From Streptomyces sp. NBC_01244 (GTDB lineage Bacteria; Actinomycetota; Actinomycetes; Streptomycetales; Streptomycetaceae), in contig NZ_CP108488.1 in assembly GCF_035987325.1 (NCBI RefSeq), positions 2,604,001 to 2,668,000 of the forward strand: a stretch of DNA of 64,000 nt, read 5' to 3'. Position 1 is the stretch's first letter. Every line of letters starts with the position of its first letter. Of the stretch, positions 8,599 to 20,164 are shown piece by piece. Under the pieces are notes generated by a model. It made no database searches. It saw only the letters and a program-made list of their open reading frames with translations, and was not told the DNA's origin. The position numbers and the translations under genes are program-made.

Positions 8599-8616
8599 GG
8601 TGAGTAAGCACTCACC
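8599..8616. promoter_or_regulatory. Predicted TetR operator 2
   Basis: The palindrome ggtgagtaagcactcacc (extending by one base pair to 8598-8617) lies exactly 33 bp from operator 1, about three helical turns, so two dimers could sit on the same face of the DNA. Confidence 0.65.
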
Positions 8617-8617
8617 C

Positions 8618-8690
8618 ACCGCCGCGCGCACCATGCCCCACACGCCATGCCTCACACGCCATGCGCCACACGTCATGCGTCACATGAATG
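8618..8690. repeat. Degenerate cacgccatgc repeats in the leader of the oxidoreductase gene
   Basis: Five or six loose copies of a cacacgccatgc-like unit (for example at 8638, 8650 and 8661) fill the space between operator 2 and the ribosome site. They create several ATG triplets upstream of the real start. Confidence 0.5.
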
Positions 8691-8701
8691 CGGGAGCCAG
8701 G

Positions 8702-9352
8702 ATGAAACTCACGGTGTTCGGAGCCACGGGCGGGGTCGGCCACGAGGTGGTCCGCCAGGCACTGGAAGCGGGCCACGAGGTGACGGCGGTCGTCCGCGAC
8801 CCGGCGCGGCTGGACGTGCCGGCGCACGAACGGCTCCGGGTGGCGGTGATACGGGACCTCTCCGACGAGGGCGCGCTCGCGTCGGTGCTGGAGGGCCGGG
8901 AGGCGGTGGTCTCCGCGCTCGGCGCGGCGAACAACAAGCAGGCCAGGCTCACCCCGATCGCGGGCCCGGCCCTGCGGTCGATCGTCTCCGCCATGGACCG
9001 GGCAGGGGTGAGCCGCCTGTCGGCGGTCAGTGCCGCGCCGGTGGCCCCGGACGGACCGGAGGACGACGCCTTCACCCGGGTGGTGGTCTACCCGATCCTG
9101 CGCAGGGCCCTGCGGGACCTGTACGCGGACCTCGCGGTCATGGAATCGGCGATCGCCGCCAGCGGTACGCAGTGGACGGTGATCCGGCCGCCGAAGCTGC
9201 TGAACCGGCCGTTCACGGGGACGTACCGGCGGGCGGTCGACGCCAACGTTCCGGGCGGCAAGGTGATCGGCCGGGCGGACGTCGCCGACGCCCTCCTGAC
9301 CACCCTGTCCGACCCGTCGACCGCGGGCCACGCCATCGGCATCGCCGCATAG
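8702..9352 (+). CDS. NAD(P)-binding (NmrA/atypical SDR) oxidoreductase
   Basis: 216 residues from the ATG at 8702, preceded by gggagccagg. The N-terminal Rossmann motif is MKLTVFGATGGVGHEVVRQA (GxxGxxG), followed by AVVRDPARL for the cofactor ribose/phosphate. The conserved VVSALG strand and the SRLSAVSA segment place it in the NAD(P)H-binding, NmrA-like group of atypical short-chain dehydrogenases. Such proteins are quinone/flavin reductases or redox sensors; the substrate here is unknown. Divergent from and probably repressed by the TetR protein. A longer in-frame start at 8600 would run through operator 2 and the repeats and is unlikely. Confidence 0.85.
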   Translation: MKLTVFGATGGVGHEVVRQALEAGHEVTAVVRDPARLDVPAHERLRVAVIRDLSDEGALASVLEGREAVVSALGAANNKQARLTPIAGPALRSIVSAMDRAGVSRLSAVSAAPVAPDGPEDDAFTRVVVYPILRRALRDLYADLAVMESAIAASGTQWTVIRPPKLLNRPFTGTYRRAVDANVPGGKVIGRADVADALLTTLSDPSTAGHAIGIAA

Positions 9353-9377
9353 CCCTCGGCCGGGCGTGCCGCTGCGC

Positions 9378-9437
9378 GGGGCAGTTCCCCCCTTCCTCCC
9401 CGACTCGGTCTGAGGGAAGAGGGGAGCCGCCCCGCCG
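9378..9437. terminator. Imperfect hairpin between convergent genes
   Basis: ggggcagttccccccttcc on the left faces gggaagaggggagccgcccc on the right, a long stem with a few mismatches, lying between the ends of the oxidoreductase gene and uvrA. A bidirectional terminator is the simplest reading. Confidence 0.5.
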
Positions 9438-9449
9438 GCGTGAGAAGGG

Positions 9450-12428
<2,979 letters not shown>

Positions 12429-12615
12429 GCCGGTCCGCACCTTTCTTGAGAGAGCGGGGGCACTGGCCCCCGTCCCAGGGTATTGGGGGGCGCCTCTGCG
12501 GTGGAGTGGGAGACTGGACTCCGAGCGTATAGCACGTGCATTCGATTTTCGGCACTCCGTAGCCCGCTTCACCCGATCGTGTGGCGAGGACCCCTCAACC
12601 ACTAGGCTCGGCCGC

Positions 12616-13305
12616 ATGATTGATCATGCGCACGACCTGCGATCCGTTCATGAGGCCACCGATCGGCTGCTGACCGCGGTCGCGAAGCTGGACAACGCGA
12701 AGCTGGCCGAAGAGTCACTGCTCCCCGGCTGGACCCGCGGCCACGTCCTGGCGCACCTCGCCCGGAACGCGGACGCCCTGGTCGAGGTTTTCGAGGGCCG
12801 CCCGATGTACGAGAGCGCCAGCTCCCGGGAGTCCGACATCGAGCGCGATGCGGGGCGTCCCCTGCTGCAACAGCTCGAGGACGTCCGGAATTCCGCGGAC
12901 CGCTGGCAGGCCGTCGCCGAGCGCCCGCAGGACTGGACCCGCACCGTGGAACTACGCAACGGGGTCACCGACTCGGCGGCCCGGGTGCCCTTCCGGCGCC
13001 TGATCGAGGTCGAGCTGCACCACGTCGACCTGAACATCGGCTACGAGCTCTCCGACCTGCCCGAGGAGTTCACCGGCCGGGAGATCGAGTTCCTGGCCGA
13101 GCGCTGGTCGGGACGCCCGGACGTGCCGTCCACCGCCCTGTCCGCCACCGACGGGCGCCACTGGCGGACCGGCTCCGCGGGCGACCCGGCCGTCACCGTC
13201 ACCGGCACCGCCGCCGCGCTCCTGGGCTGGCTGGCCGGCCGCGCGGACAAGGGAGCCTCCCTGACCACCGAGGGCGGACCCCTGCCGGCCCTCCCTCCGC
13301 TCTAG
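12616..13305 (+). CDS. DinB-like maleylpyruvate isomerase family (mycothiol-dependent) enzyme
   Basis: 229 residues from the ATG at 12616. The N-terminal four-helix domain has the family sequence [12 protein letters not shown]...[21 protein letters not shown], with His at the GHVLAHL position that binds metal in this fold, and a second HHVDLNIGY motif near residue 140. This is the MDMPI-N/DinB-like arrangement of mycothiol-dependent maleylpyruvate isomerases. In streptomycetes most members have unknown substrates, and a generic mycothiol S-transferase role is likely. A C-terminal MDMPI-C-like region (residues 150-229) completes the usual length. It is followed 9 bp later by the MBL hydrolase gene, so the two form an operon. 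Confidence 0.85.
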   Translation: MIDHAHDLRSVHEATDRLLTAVAKLDNAKLAEESLLPGWTRGHVLAHLARNADALVEVFEGRPMYESASSRESDIERDAGRPLLQQLEDVRNSADRWQAVAERPQDWTRTVELRNGVTDSAARVPFRRLIEVELHHVDLNIGYELSDLPEEFTGREIEFLAERWSGRPDVPSTALSATDGRHWRTGSAGDPAVTVTGTAAALLGWLAGRADKGASLTTEGGPLPALPPL

Positions 13306-13314
13306 GATCGGTCC

Positions 13315-13971
13315 ATGACGTACAGCGGAGCGGTCAAGGTCGGCGGTCCGGCCGACGTGCACGAACTCTCGGACCTGATGATTTCCAAAGTCGCGGTGGG
13401 CGGCATGAACAACAACGCCTACCTGCTGCGCTGCCGGGCCACCGACGAGCAGCTGCTGATCGACGCGGCCGCGGAGCCGGAGACCCTGCTGAGCCTGATC
13501 GGCGACGGCGGCATCGCCTCCGTGGTCACCACCCACCGGCACGGCGACCACTGGGGCGCGCTGGCGGACGTGGTCGCGGCGACCGGCGCGCGGACGTACG
13601 CGGGCGCCCACGACGCGGAGGGCATCCCGGTCAGCACCGACGTGCTCGTCGCGGACGGGGACACGATCACGGTCGGACGGGTCACGCTGACCGCCCGCCA
13701 CCTGGTCGGCCACACCCCCGGCTCGATCGCGCTGGTCTACGACGACCCGCACGGCCACGCGCACGTGTTCACCGGCGACTGCCTCTTCCCGGGCGGCGTC
13801 GGCAACACCTCGGGCGACCGGAAGGCCTTCACCAGCCTGCTCGACGACGTGGAGAACAAGCTGTTCGGCGAGCTGTCGGACGAGACCTGGGTCTACCCCG
13901 GCCACGGCAACGACACCACGCTCGGCGCCGAGCGCCCCCACCTGGCCGAATGGCGCGAGCGCGGCTGGTAG
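13315..13971 (+). CDS. MBL-fold metallo-hydrolase (glyoxalase II-like)
   Basis: 218 residues. The zinc motif THRHGDHWGAL (HxHxDH) is followed by HLVGHTPGSIALVY, FTGDCLFPGGVGNTSGD with the bridging Asp, and VYPGHGNDTTLGAERPHL. All the metal ligands of the metallo-beta-lactamase fold are therefore present. The overall pattern is that of hydroxyacylglutathione-hydrolase-like enzymes; in an organism using mycothiol the substrate may be a mycothiol thioester. Co-transcribed with the mycothiol-type gene 9 bp upstream, which supports a joint thiol-detoxification role, by inference. Confidence 0.9.
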   Translation: MTYSGAVKVGGPADVHELSDLMISKVAVGGMNNNAYLLRCRATDEQLLIDAAAEPETLLSLIGDGGIASVVTTHRHGDHWGALADVVAATGARTYAGAHDAEGIPVSTDVLVADGDTITVGRVTLTARHLVGHTPGSIALVYDDPHGHAHVFTGDCLFPGGVGNTSGDRKAFTSLLDDVENKLFGELSDETWVYPGHGNDTTLGAERPHLAEWRERGW

Positions 13972-14085
13972 CGGGCACCGAGGGAGGGCGCCGGCCCGTC
14001 AACCTCACGCCGGACCGCACTCCCTTCCGGTCATTGATGGCCGAACGCACGTCCTGAGGGGGCGGGGCGGGGTAATTGCTGCACC

Positions 14086-15486
14086 ATGCAACAGGATCCC
14101 TCCCCCGCTCCCCTCCCCCAGGCCAAGGCCGTCCCGGCCACCGCCGAGCCGTCCTCACCCTCCCCCTCCCCCTCGATGCTCCGGCTCGCCGCGGCCTCCC
14201 TCGTCGGCACCGCCATCGAGTTCTACGACTTCTTCGTCTACGGCACCGCCGCCGCCCTGGTGCTCGGCCCGCTCTTCTTCCCCTCCTTCTCCCCGCTCGC
14301 CGGGACCCTCGCCGCCTTCGGCACCTTCGGCGTCGGCTTCCTCGCCCGGCCCCTCGGCGCCGCCGTCTTCGGCCACATCGGCGACCGGTACGGCCGCCGC
14401 CCGGTGCTCCTCGCCTCCCTGCTGCTCACCGGCCTGGCCACGGTGGCGGTGGGCTGCGTGCCCTCGTACGCCTCCATCGGGATGGCCGCGCCGATCCTGC
14501 TGGTCCTGCTGCGCTTCCTCCAGGGCCTCGGCCTCGGCGGGGAGTGGGGCGGCGCGGTGCTGCTGACCTCGGAGCATGCCCCCGAGGGGCGGCGCGGGCT
14601 CTGGTCGAGCTTCCCGCAGATGGGTCCGGCGGTGGGGTTCCTGCTGGCCAACGGCCTGATGCTGACCCTGTCGAGCACGCTGTCCGACGGGCAGTTCGCC
14701 GCCTGGGGCTGGCGGGTGCCGTTCTGGGTGGCGGGACTGCTGGCCCTGACCGGGCTGTGGCTGCGCCGCTCGGTGGAGGAGACCCCGCAGTTCCGCGCGC
14801 TGGCCGAGACCGGCCACCGGGCCGAAGCCCCCCTGGCCGAGGTCCTACGGGGCCACTGGCGCCTGCTCCTGCTGACCGGCGGGGCACTGGCCGTGGGCTA
14901 CGCCGTCTTCTACGCGGTCACCACCTGGTCCCTCGCGTACGCCACCGAGCACCTCGGCGTGCACCGCTCCGTGATGCTGGCCTGCATCATGGTGGCCGTC
15001 GCCCTCAAGGGAGCGGCCACCCCGGTGATCGCGGTGCTCGGCGACCGCTACGGCCGGCGCCCGCTGTGCCTGGCGGGCTGCACGGCCTCCGCGCTGTGGA
15101 TGTTCCCGTTCGTGGCGCTGCTGCGCACGGCGGAGCCGCTGCTGATGACCGTGGGCCTGTTCGGAGCCCTGCTCGGCATGGTGACGATGTTCGCGGTGGT
15201 GGGCGCGTACCTGCCCGAGCTGTACGCCCCGCGGATCCGCTGCACGGGCGCGGCCGTGGGCTACAACCTCGGCGGGGTGCTGGGCGGTGCGCTCACCCCG
15301 ATCGTGGCGACGGCACTGGCGGACGGCTCCGGCCCGCCGTGGGCCGTGGCCGTGTACCTGACGGCGATCGCCCTGGTCTCGCTGGCCTGCTTCGCGCTGC
15401 TGCCGGAGACCAACCCGGTGGTCGTCCGGCAGCGGACGGGCGCCGAGTCGGAGAAGGGGGCGGCCCAAGCGGCCGCCCCCGTGTAG
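14086..15486 (+). CDS. MHS-family MFS symporter (metabolite:proton)
   Basis: 466 residues, 12 predicted membrane helices. The opening LVGTAIEFYDFFVYGTAAAL and the GHIGDRYGRRPVLL loop after helix 2 are diagnostic of the metabolite:H+ symporter branch (ProP, ShiA, KgtP, citrate carriers). A second DRYGRRPLCL motif marks the other half. A Pro/Ser-rich cytoplasmic N-tail of 25 residues precedes helix 1. The substrate is probably an organic acid or a compatible solute and cannot be chosen from sequence. The last codons form part of a hairpin at 15456-15480 shared with the convergent serine hydrolase gene. Confidence 0.9.
   Translation: MQQDPSPAPLPQAKAVPATAEPSSPSPSPSMLRLAAASLVGTAIEFYDFFVYGTAAALVLGPLFFPSFSPLAGTLAAFGTFGVGFLARPLGAAVFGHIGDRYGRRPVLLASLLLTGLATVAVGCVPSYASIGMAAPILLVLLRFLQGLGLGGEWGGAVLLTSEHAPEGRRGLWSSFPQMGPAVGFLLANGLMLTLSSTLSDGQFAAWGWRVPFWVAGLLALTGLWLRRSVEETPQFRALAETGHRAEAPLAEVLRGHWRLLLLTGGALAVGYAVFYAVTTWSLAYATEHLGVHRSVMLACIMVAVALKGAATPVIAVLGDRYGRRPLCLAGCTASALWMFPFVALLRTAEPLLMTVGLFGALLGMVTMFAVVGAYLPELYAPRIRCTGAAVGYNLGGVLGGALTPIVATALADGSGPPWAVAVYLTAIALVSLACFALLPETNPVVVRQRTGAESEKGAAQAAAPV
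15456..15480. terminator. Bidirectional hairpin terminator at the end of the MFS gene
   Basis: Perfect 10-bp stem gggggcggcc/ggccgccccc with a caagc loop, lying within the last codons of the transporter and 11 bp from the stop of the convergent hydrolase gene. Confidence 0.7.
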
Positions 15487-15490
15487 CCGC

Positions 15491-16720
15491 TCAGCCGCTC
15501 TTGTCCTCGGTCGGCTTGTGTCCCGGGTACAGGTGGCCGGGGGTCACGATGCCGGTGACGGCCTCGCCGAAGAGGGTGCTGGGCTCCTGGCCCTTGTACA
15601 GGTCGTCGGTGGTCAGCACGATGACCATGGTGGCCTGCTCCTCCGGCAGGTAGACGGTCAGCGTCTCGTACCCGGGGAGCGAGCCGTTGTGGCCGATCCA
15701 GCCCTGGACGTTGAAGATGCCGAGCCCGTAACCCGCGCCGGGGATGATGCCGATGGGCTGGGTCTTCAGCCGCTCGGCCTGGGTCGCGGGGGTCAGCAGG
15801 GTGCCGGTGGCGAGGGTCTTCGCCCAGCTGCGCAGGTCCTCCAGGTCGGAGACCATCGCTCCGGCGGCCCAGGCCCAGGACGGGTCGAAGTCGGTCGCGT
15901 CCACGATCTTCCCGCCGGGCAGGTCGTTGGTGTAACCGTGTGCGTGCGGCTCGGGGAACTCCTTGCCGACGGGGAAGAGCGTGCGGCTGCTCAGCCCGGC
16001 GGGCTTCACCACGTCCTGCCCGATGACCTCCTGGATCGGCCGGCCGGTGATCTTCTCCACGAGCAGGCCGAGCAGGATCAGGTTGGTGTTGGAGTACTCG
16101 AACTTCGCGCCCGGCTCGAAGTTCACCGGGTGTTTGAAGGAGATGTCGAGCAGCTGCTGCGGCGTGAAGGTGGAGGTGCCGTTGAGCTCCTTGTCGAAGC
16201 CGGGGTCCTCGCTGTAGTTGAAGAGCCCGCTGCGCATGCCCGCCAGCTCGCGCAGGGTGATGCGGTCCCCGTTCGGGACGCCGCTGATGTACTTGCCGAT
16301 CGGGTCGTCCAGCGAGAGCTTGCCCTGGTCGACGAGCTGGAGGAGGGCGGTGACCGTGAACGTCTTGGTCTCGCTGCCGATCCGTACCCCGAGATCGGGC
16401 TTCATGGGCGCGCCGGTCGCTTTGTCGGCCACGCCGAAGGACTTCACGTAGCTGCCCTTGCCGGGTGCCCACAGGCCCACGGTCACGCCCGGCACCTTCG
16501 CCAGGTCCATCACCTCGCGCACGGCCGCGTCCAGTCGGGCGGCGACGGCCGGCGTGAGCTGCGGGAACTCCGTGTCGCCGTCCGGTGAGGGAGCTGCGGA
16601 CACGGAAGGCGCCGGGACGGTCGCCCCGTACGCGGAGCCCGCGACGGCCGGGGTGATGAGCAGGCCGGCGGCGGCAACCGCCACACAGGCCCTGCGCATC
16701 CTGATGCGGGTCGGCCTCAT
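15491..16720 (-). CDS. Secreted serine hydrolase / D-Ala-D-Ala carboxypeptidase-like (class C beta-lactamase fold)
   Basis: 409 residues from the ATG at 16720, with AGGAGG 7 nt upstream. A Sec signal (MRPTRIRMRRACVAVAAAGL then an AGSAYGA cleavage region) is followed by a Pro/Ser spacer. The catalytic motifs are Ser116-x-x-Lys119 in RIGSETKTFTV, the Tyr motif FEYSNTNLILLG, and HNG in WIGHNGSLPGYETLTVY, the third motif of class C-like enzymes. It should act outside the membrane on peptidoglycan stem peptides or on D-amino-acid esters; a lactamase role is less likely for this subfamily, which resembles the Streptomyces R61 DD-peptidase. Transcribed convergently with the MHS transporter. Confidence 0.9.
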   Translation of the reverse strand: MRPTRIRMRRACVAVAAAGLLITPAVAGSAYGATVPAPSVSAAPSPDGDTEFPQLTPAVAARLDAAVREVMDLAKVPGVTVGLWAPGKGSYVKSFGVADKATGAPMKPDLGVRIGSETKTFTVTALLQLVDQGKLSLDDPIGKYISGVPNGDRITLRELAGMRSGLFNYSEDPGFDKELNGTSTFTPQQLLDISFKHPVNFEPGAKFEYSNTNLILLGLLVEKITGRPIQEVIGQDVVKPAGLSSRTLFPVGKEFPEPHAHGYTNDLPGGKIVDATDFDPSWAWAAGAMVSDLEDLRSWAKTLATGTLLTPATQAERLKTQPIGIIPGAGYGLGIFNVQGWIGHNGSLPGYETLTVYLPEEQATMVIVLTTDDLYKGQEPSTLFGEAVTGIVTPGHLYPGHKPTEDKSG

Positions 16721-16813
16721 GGGTCGGCCTCCTGTCGTACGACGACGAGGGCAACGTCCCACCAGCCTAGGTCCGCACCACCCCGGTCGCGCGGCGACCG
16801 GGGTGGCACCGGA

Positions 16814-17818
16814 TCAGGCGTCGATGTGCTCCGGGCCGGCGGCGGCCTCGGCGGCCTCGGCCTCGGCTTCGGCCTCGGACTGCTTCTTCGAGGCGATCAG
16901 GCTGGTGATCGTGGTGATCACCAGGACACCGCAGATGACGCCCAGGGAGACCGGGATGGAGATCTGCGGGACGTGCAGGCCCGACTCGTGCAGGGCGTGC
17001 AGCACGAGCTTGATGCCGATGAAGCCGAGGATGACGGAGAGGCCGTAGCTGAGGTGGACCAGTTTCTTGAGCAGGCCGCCGATGAGGAAGTACAGCTGGC
17101 GCAGACCCATCAGCGCGAAGGCGTTGGCCGTGAAGACGATGTACGGGTCCTGGGTGAGGCCGAAGATCGCCGGGATCGAGTCCAGGGCGAACAGCACGTC
17201 GGTGGTGCCGATGGCGAGCATGACGACCATCAGCGGGGTCAGGACGCGCTTGCCGTTGCTCTGGATGAAGAGCTTGGTGCCGTGGTAGCGGTCGGCGACG
17301 CCGAACTTCTTCTCGATGGACTTGAGGAGGCGGTTCTCCTCGAACTCCTCTTCCTCCTCGTCCTTGCGGGCTTCCTGGATCAGCTTCCACGCGGTGTAGA
17401 TGAGGAACGCGCCGAAGATGTAGAAGACCCACGAGAAGTTGGTGATGATCGCGGCGCCCGCGGCGATGAAGATGGCGCGCAGGACCAGGGCGATCAGCAC
17501 GCCGATCAGCAGCACGCGCTGCTGGAGCTGCGAGGGGACCGCGAACTTCGCCATGATCAGGACGAAGACGAAGAGGTTGTCCACGCTCAGGGACTTCTCG
17601 GTGATGAAACCGGCGAAGAACTCCTGCGAGGCCTGGCCGTGCCCGAACACCAGCAGGCCGAGGCCGAAGAGCACCGCGAGGACGATCCAGACGACCGTCC
17701 AGATGCCCGCTTCCTTCATGGAAACGTCGTGCGGCTTGCGGCCGATGAAGAAATCGGCGCCGATGAGGATGCTCAGACCGAGAATGGTCAGCACCCATAG
17801 GAGCAACGAAACGTCCAC
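16814..17818 (-). CDS. TerC/Alx-family membrane protein, probable manganese exporter
   Basis: 334 residues from the GTG at 17818, with GGAGG about 10 nt upstream. Seven to nine membrane helices are visible. Family landmarks include LIGADFFIGRK, the acidic ITEKSLSVDNLFVFVLIMAK and TTDVLFALDSIPAIFGLTQD, whose Asp/Glu residues lie in membrane helices and bind metal. A charged cytoplasmic loop ARKDEEEEEFEENRLLKSIE and an Ala/Glu C-tail are also present. TerC/Alx proteins were named for tellurite resistance, but several are shown to export Mn2+. The leader upstream has the sequence marks of a manganese riboswitch, which supports that role. The gene lies downstream of two TerD genes but is separated from them by a terminator and this leader. 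Confidence 0.9.
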   Translation of the reverse strand: MDVSLLLWVLTILGLSILIGADFFIGRKPHDVSMKEAGIWTVVWIVLAVLFGLGLLVFGHGQASQEFFAGFITEKSLSVDNLFVFVLIMAKFAVPSQLQQRVLLIGVLIALVLRAIFIAAGAAIITNFSWVFYIFGAFLIYTAWKLIQEARKDEEEEEFEENRLLKSIEKKFGVADRYHGTKLFIQSNGKRVLTPLMVVMLAIGTTDVLFALDSIPAIFGLTQDPYIVFTANAFALMGLRQLYFLIGGLLKKLVHLSYGLSVILGFIGIKLVLHALHESGLHVPQISIPVSLGVICGVLVITTITSLIASKKQSEAEAEAEAAEAAAGPEHIDA

Positions 17819-17828
17819 TATTTACACG

Positions 17829-17983
17829 CCTCCGGCAGATGGCTCAGAACTTTGTCAGCGTCATCGCTGCCGGAGGTCTCTTCCACCCGGACGGCCAGGA
17901 GGCCACGGGCCGGCGCCCCGGGACCGATTGCAGTCCGTATTGACGGGCACGCCGTAGCAGGAAAGCAGGAATACTCCCCTCCG
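17829..17983 (-). ncRNA. Probable yybP-ykoY (Mn2+) riboswitch controlling terC
   Basis: Read on the minus strand, the leader starts with CGGAG then GGGAGUA (17983-17972), contains CGUCAAUACGG (about 17946-17936) and ends with AGAGAC then CUCCG (17881-17871). These match the conserved 5' GGGGAGUA, the internal GUC-CA-UAC loop and the 3' GAGAC-CU of the yybP-ykoY aptamer. P1 would pair CGGAG with CUCCG. The 3' strand of P1 (within 17867-17876) is also perfectly complementary over 10 bp to 17829-17838, which carries the GGAGG ribosome site of terC. The two pairings exclude each other, so ligand binding would free the ribosome site: a translational ON switch. Recognised from memory of the family, not by a covariance search. 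Confidence 0.75.
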
Positions 17984-18057
17984 CACTCACCAGGGTACCC
18001 GCCGTGGACACCGAAGGTAAAGGGGACCCCAAGAACTGGTCAGCGGCCGGTCATCAG

Positions 18058-18081
18058 GGCCGGGCGGCGGACCGCCCGGCC
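18058..18081 (-). terminator. Hairpin terminator after the long TerD gene
   Basis: Perfect 10-bp stem ggccgggcgg/ccgcccggcc with a 4-nt loop, ending 5 bp beyond the stop codon at 18086. It isolates the terD unit from the terC riboswitch. Confidence 0.7.
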
Positions 18082-18085
18082 GCCG

Positions 18086-20029
18086 CTACCGCGCGCCGCC
18101 CCGGGCGGCCGCGACCCGCTGCAGTGCCTGGTCGAGGACGCGGCTGCCCTGCGGGGGCAGATCCGGCTCGAAGGTCCAGGCGTGGTGGACCCAGGGGTCG
18201 GCGAGGTGGTTGTCCGGTACGGGCGACAGCCGCATCAGCGAGCGCCACAGCGGGTCCAGCAGCGGCCCGTAGGCCGAGGCCTCGTCACGGTCCGCGACCA
18301 TCAGGAGGTGCACGCCGACCGCCGGGCCCTCGTCGGCGAGATAGCGCAAACGGGTGACGGCGCGGTCGTCGAAGCCGTGCGGGAAGTCGTGCACGATCAG
18401 CAGTTGGTCGGAGGTGTCCACATCGGGCGGCAGGTCCTCCGGAGCCCCGGCCCGCACCGCCATCTGTACGAGGTCCACCCGGCGGGTCAGCCGCTCCAGG
18501 GTCTCGGTGACCCCCGCGGCCCCGGCGGCGGGCGGCCCGGCAAGGACTCCGGCGCGCACCAGCGGGGCCAGCGAGGCGGCTCCGGCGCCGGCCGCGTCGA
18601 TGACGTGGACGGCGAACCGGTCGGCGGGGTGCGCGGCCAGCATCCGCGCCGCGTGCGCGACGGCCATGTCCATGGCGGCCCGGCGCAGCCGGTCGGTGTC
18701 CATCGCCATGGCAGCCTCGGAGCCGGTGCGGCCGTTGTCGATCCACAGGCCGCGTTCCAGCGGGACCCGGGCCAGCATGGGGATGCGCAGGTCGGGCCGC
18801 TCGGGCAGGTGGAGGTCGCCCAGGCGCAGGGCGAGGGGGGCTTCGGCGGGTACGGAGTGCGCCTGCCAGACCGGGTTGTCCCAGCGCGCGTACGCCGCGG
18901 GCAGCGCGGGCTCGACCACCTCGGACTCGGCGGTGAGCTGGACCAGGTCCCGGTCGAGGACTTCCTGCGCCCGCGCGACCAGTTCCTCGCGGCGGGCCCG
19001 GGCGGTGTCCCGGGCGGCGTTCGCGGAGCCGCCGAGCCGGTGACGGGGGTCGGACAGCGCCTCGTCGAGTTCGCGGTCCATCCGGGAGTCGGCGAACTCG
19101 ACGGCGCCGCGGTAGGCGGCGACGGCGCGGGCCAGGTCCTCGAACATGCCCCAGACCTGGTTGTAGAGCCGCTCCTCCATGGACCAGCCGCTCGCGTCCC
19201 CGGCGACGGGGCGGGGCGCCTCGCCCGGCCGCGGCGGCGCGGCGCGGCGCGGCCCGGGCTCGGGCGACTCGGTGCTGGTGCGGCGGCGCGGGTGGGCGTA
19301 GCTGATGGTGGGCGGGCCGCCCGCGGTGTCCGGGCCCGGCTGCGGGGGCATCGGCGGGGGTGCGGGGGCGGCCGGAACGTCCTGTGGCGCCGGGGCCGGC
19401 GTCTGGGCCGTGGCCGGGGCCCGGAGCCCGCGCGGAACGGTCGGGGCCGGCCCGCCGGGCATGACGGCCAGGGTGATGTCCCCGGCCGGAGCCGTGCCCA
19501 GGGCGGCGGCGGCCAGTTCGGCCGCGGCCGGCGCGGGCAGCCCGGCGTCGGTCAGGAGCGCACCGAGGCCGGCGGCGTACCCCTGGCCGACAGCGCGCAC
19601 CTTCCAGGCGCCCTGGCGCCGGTACAGCTCCAGGGCCACGACCGCGGTCTCCGACTCCAGTCCGGTCAGCGTGTACCCGGCGAGCTCCACGCCCTCCGGG
19701 TCGGCCACGGACACGTAGGAGGCGGGGACCGCCCCGAACTGCACCGGCCCGCCGGGCGGCAGGGCCAGGACGAAGCCGACCCGGTGGACGGCCGGTGCGA
19801 CCGCGTCGAGGTCGACCACTATGCGGTGCTGCCCGGAGGCCTCCCCGGGCACTTCCAGCCCGGGGAGGGTGCGGGCGCCCGGGTGGGCGACCGCACCGGG
19901 GCCGGCGAGCCGGCCCGTGTCGTCACCGAGCTGGGCCAGGGCGAGCACGGGTGTGCCCGCCGAGACCCTGACCTCCACCCGGCTCCGGGACAAGGGGTGG
20001 TTCTGCCCCCGGACCAGTTCGGCCGTCAT
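18086..20029 (-). CDS. Long TerD-domain protein with FtsK-like C-terminal region
   Basis: 647 residues from the ATG at 20029 (GGGAGGGGC upstream). Residues 1-170 form a TerD/stress domain: an early LVRGQNHPL strand, VVDLDAVAPAVHRVGFVLAL and GAVPASYVSVADPEGVELAGY, the calcium-binding fold of tellurite and stress proteins. A Pro/Ala-rich linker (about 185-290) follows. The C-terminal half contains LHLPERPDLRIPMLARVPLE, GLWIDNGRTG, and LLIVHDFPHGFDDRAVTRLR; this resembles the FtsK/SpoIIIE-type ATPase core seen in other TerD fusions, but no clean Walker A is present, so it may be inactive. It follows the short TerD gene and may work with it at the membrane in a metal or stress response. Confidence 0.75.
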   Translation of the reverse strand: MTAELVRGQNHPLSRSRVEVRVSAGTPVLALAQLGDDTGRLAGPGAVAHPGARTLPGLEVPGEASGQHRIVVDLDAVAPAVHRVGFVLALPPGGPVQFGAVPASYVSVADPEGVELAGYTLTGLESETAVVALELYRRQGAWKVRAVGQGYAAGLGALLTDAGLPAPAAAELAAAALGTAPAGDITLAVMPGGPAPTVPRGLRAPATAQTPAPAPQDVPAAPAPPPMPPQPGPDTAGGPPTISYAHPRRRTSTESPEPGPRRAAPPRPGEAPRPVAGDASGWSMEERLYNQVWGMFEDLARAVAAYRGAVEFADSRMDRELDEALSDPRHRLGGSANAARDTARARREELVARAQEVLDRDLVQLTAESEVVEPALPAAYARWDNPVWQAHSVPAEAPLALRLGDLHLPERPDLRIPMLARVPLERGLWIDNGRTGSEAAMAMDTDRLRRAAMDMAVAHAARMLAAHPADRFAVHVIDAAGAGAASLAPLVRAGVLAGPPAAGAAGVTETLERLTRRVDLVQMAVRAGAPEDLPPDVDTSDQLLIVHDFPHGFDDRAVTRLRYLADEGPAVGVHLLMVADRDEASAYGPLLDPLWRSLMRLSPVPDNHLADPWVHHAWTFEPDLPPQGSRVLDQALQRVAAARGGAR

Positions 20030-20103
20030 CGTGCAGCCCCTCCCCCGTACCCGTTCTTCCGCCGGGCCCTCGATCGTGCCCGGTCCTGCTGTGCCGTGCT
20101 GTT

Positions 20104-20163
20104 CCACCGGCCGGGCTCTTCTACCGGCCGGTCTTCTTCTACCGGCCGGGCTCTTCTACCGTC
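20104..20163. repeat. 17-18-bp tandem repeat (ctaccggccgggctctt)
   Basis: Three copies starting at 20104, 20121 and 20139, plus a partial fourth at 20156, lie between the two TerD genes. Each contains the palindrome ccggccgg. It may act as a weak terminator or have arisen by slippage. Confidence 0.8.
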
Positions 20164-20164
20164 C

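Noticed and set aside
12429..12615. LexA/SOS box searched for upstream of uvrA
   Set aside because: No GAAC-N4-GTTC type dyad is visible; the cgaaaatcg palindrome near 12541-12551 does not fit the known consensus.
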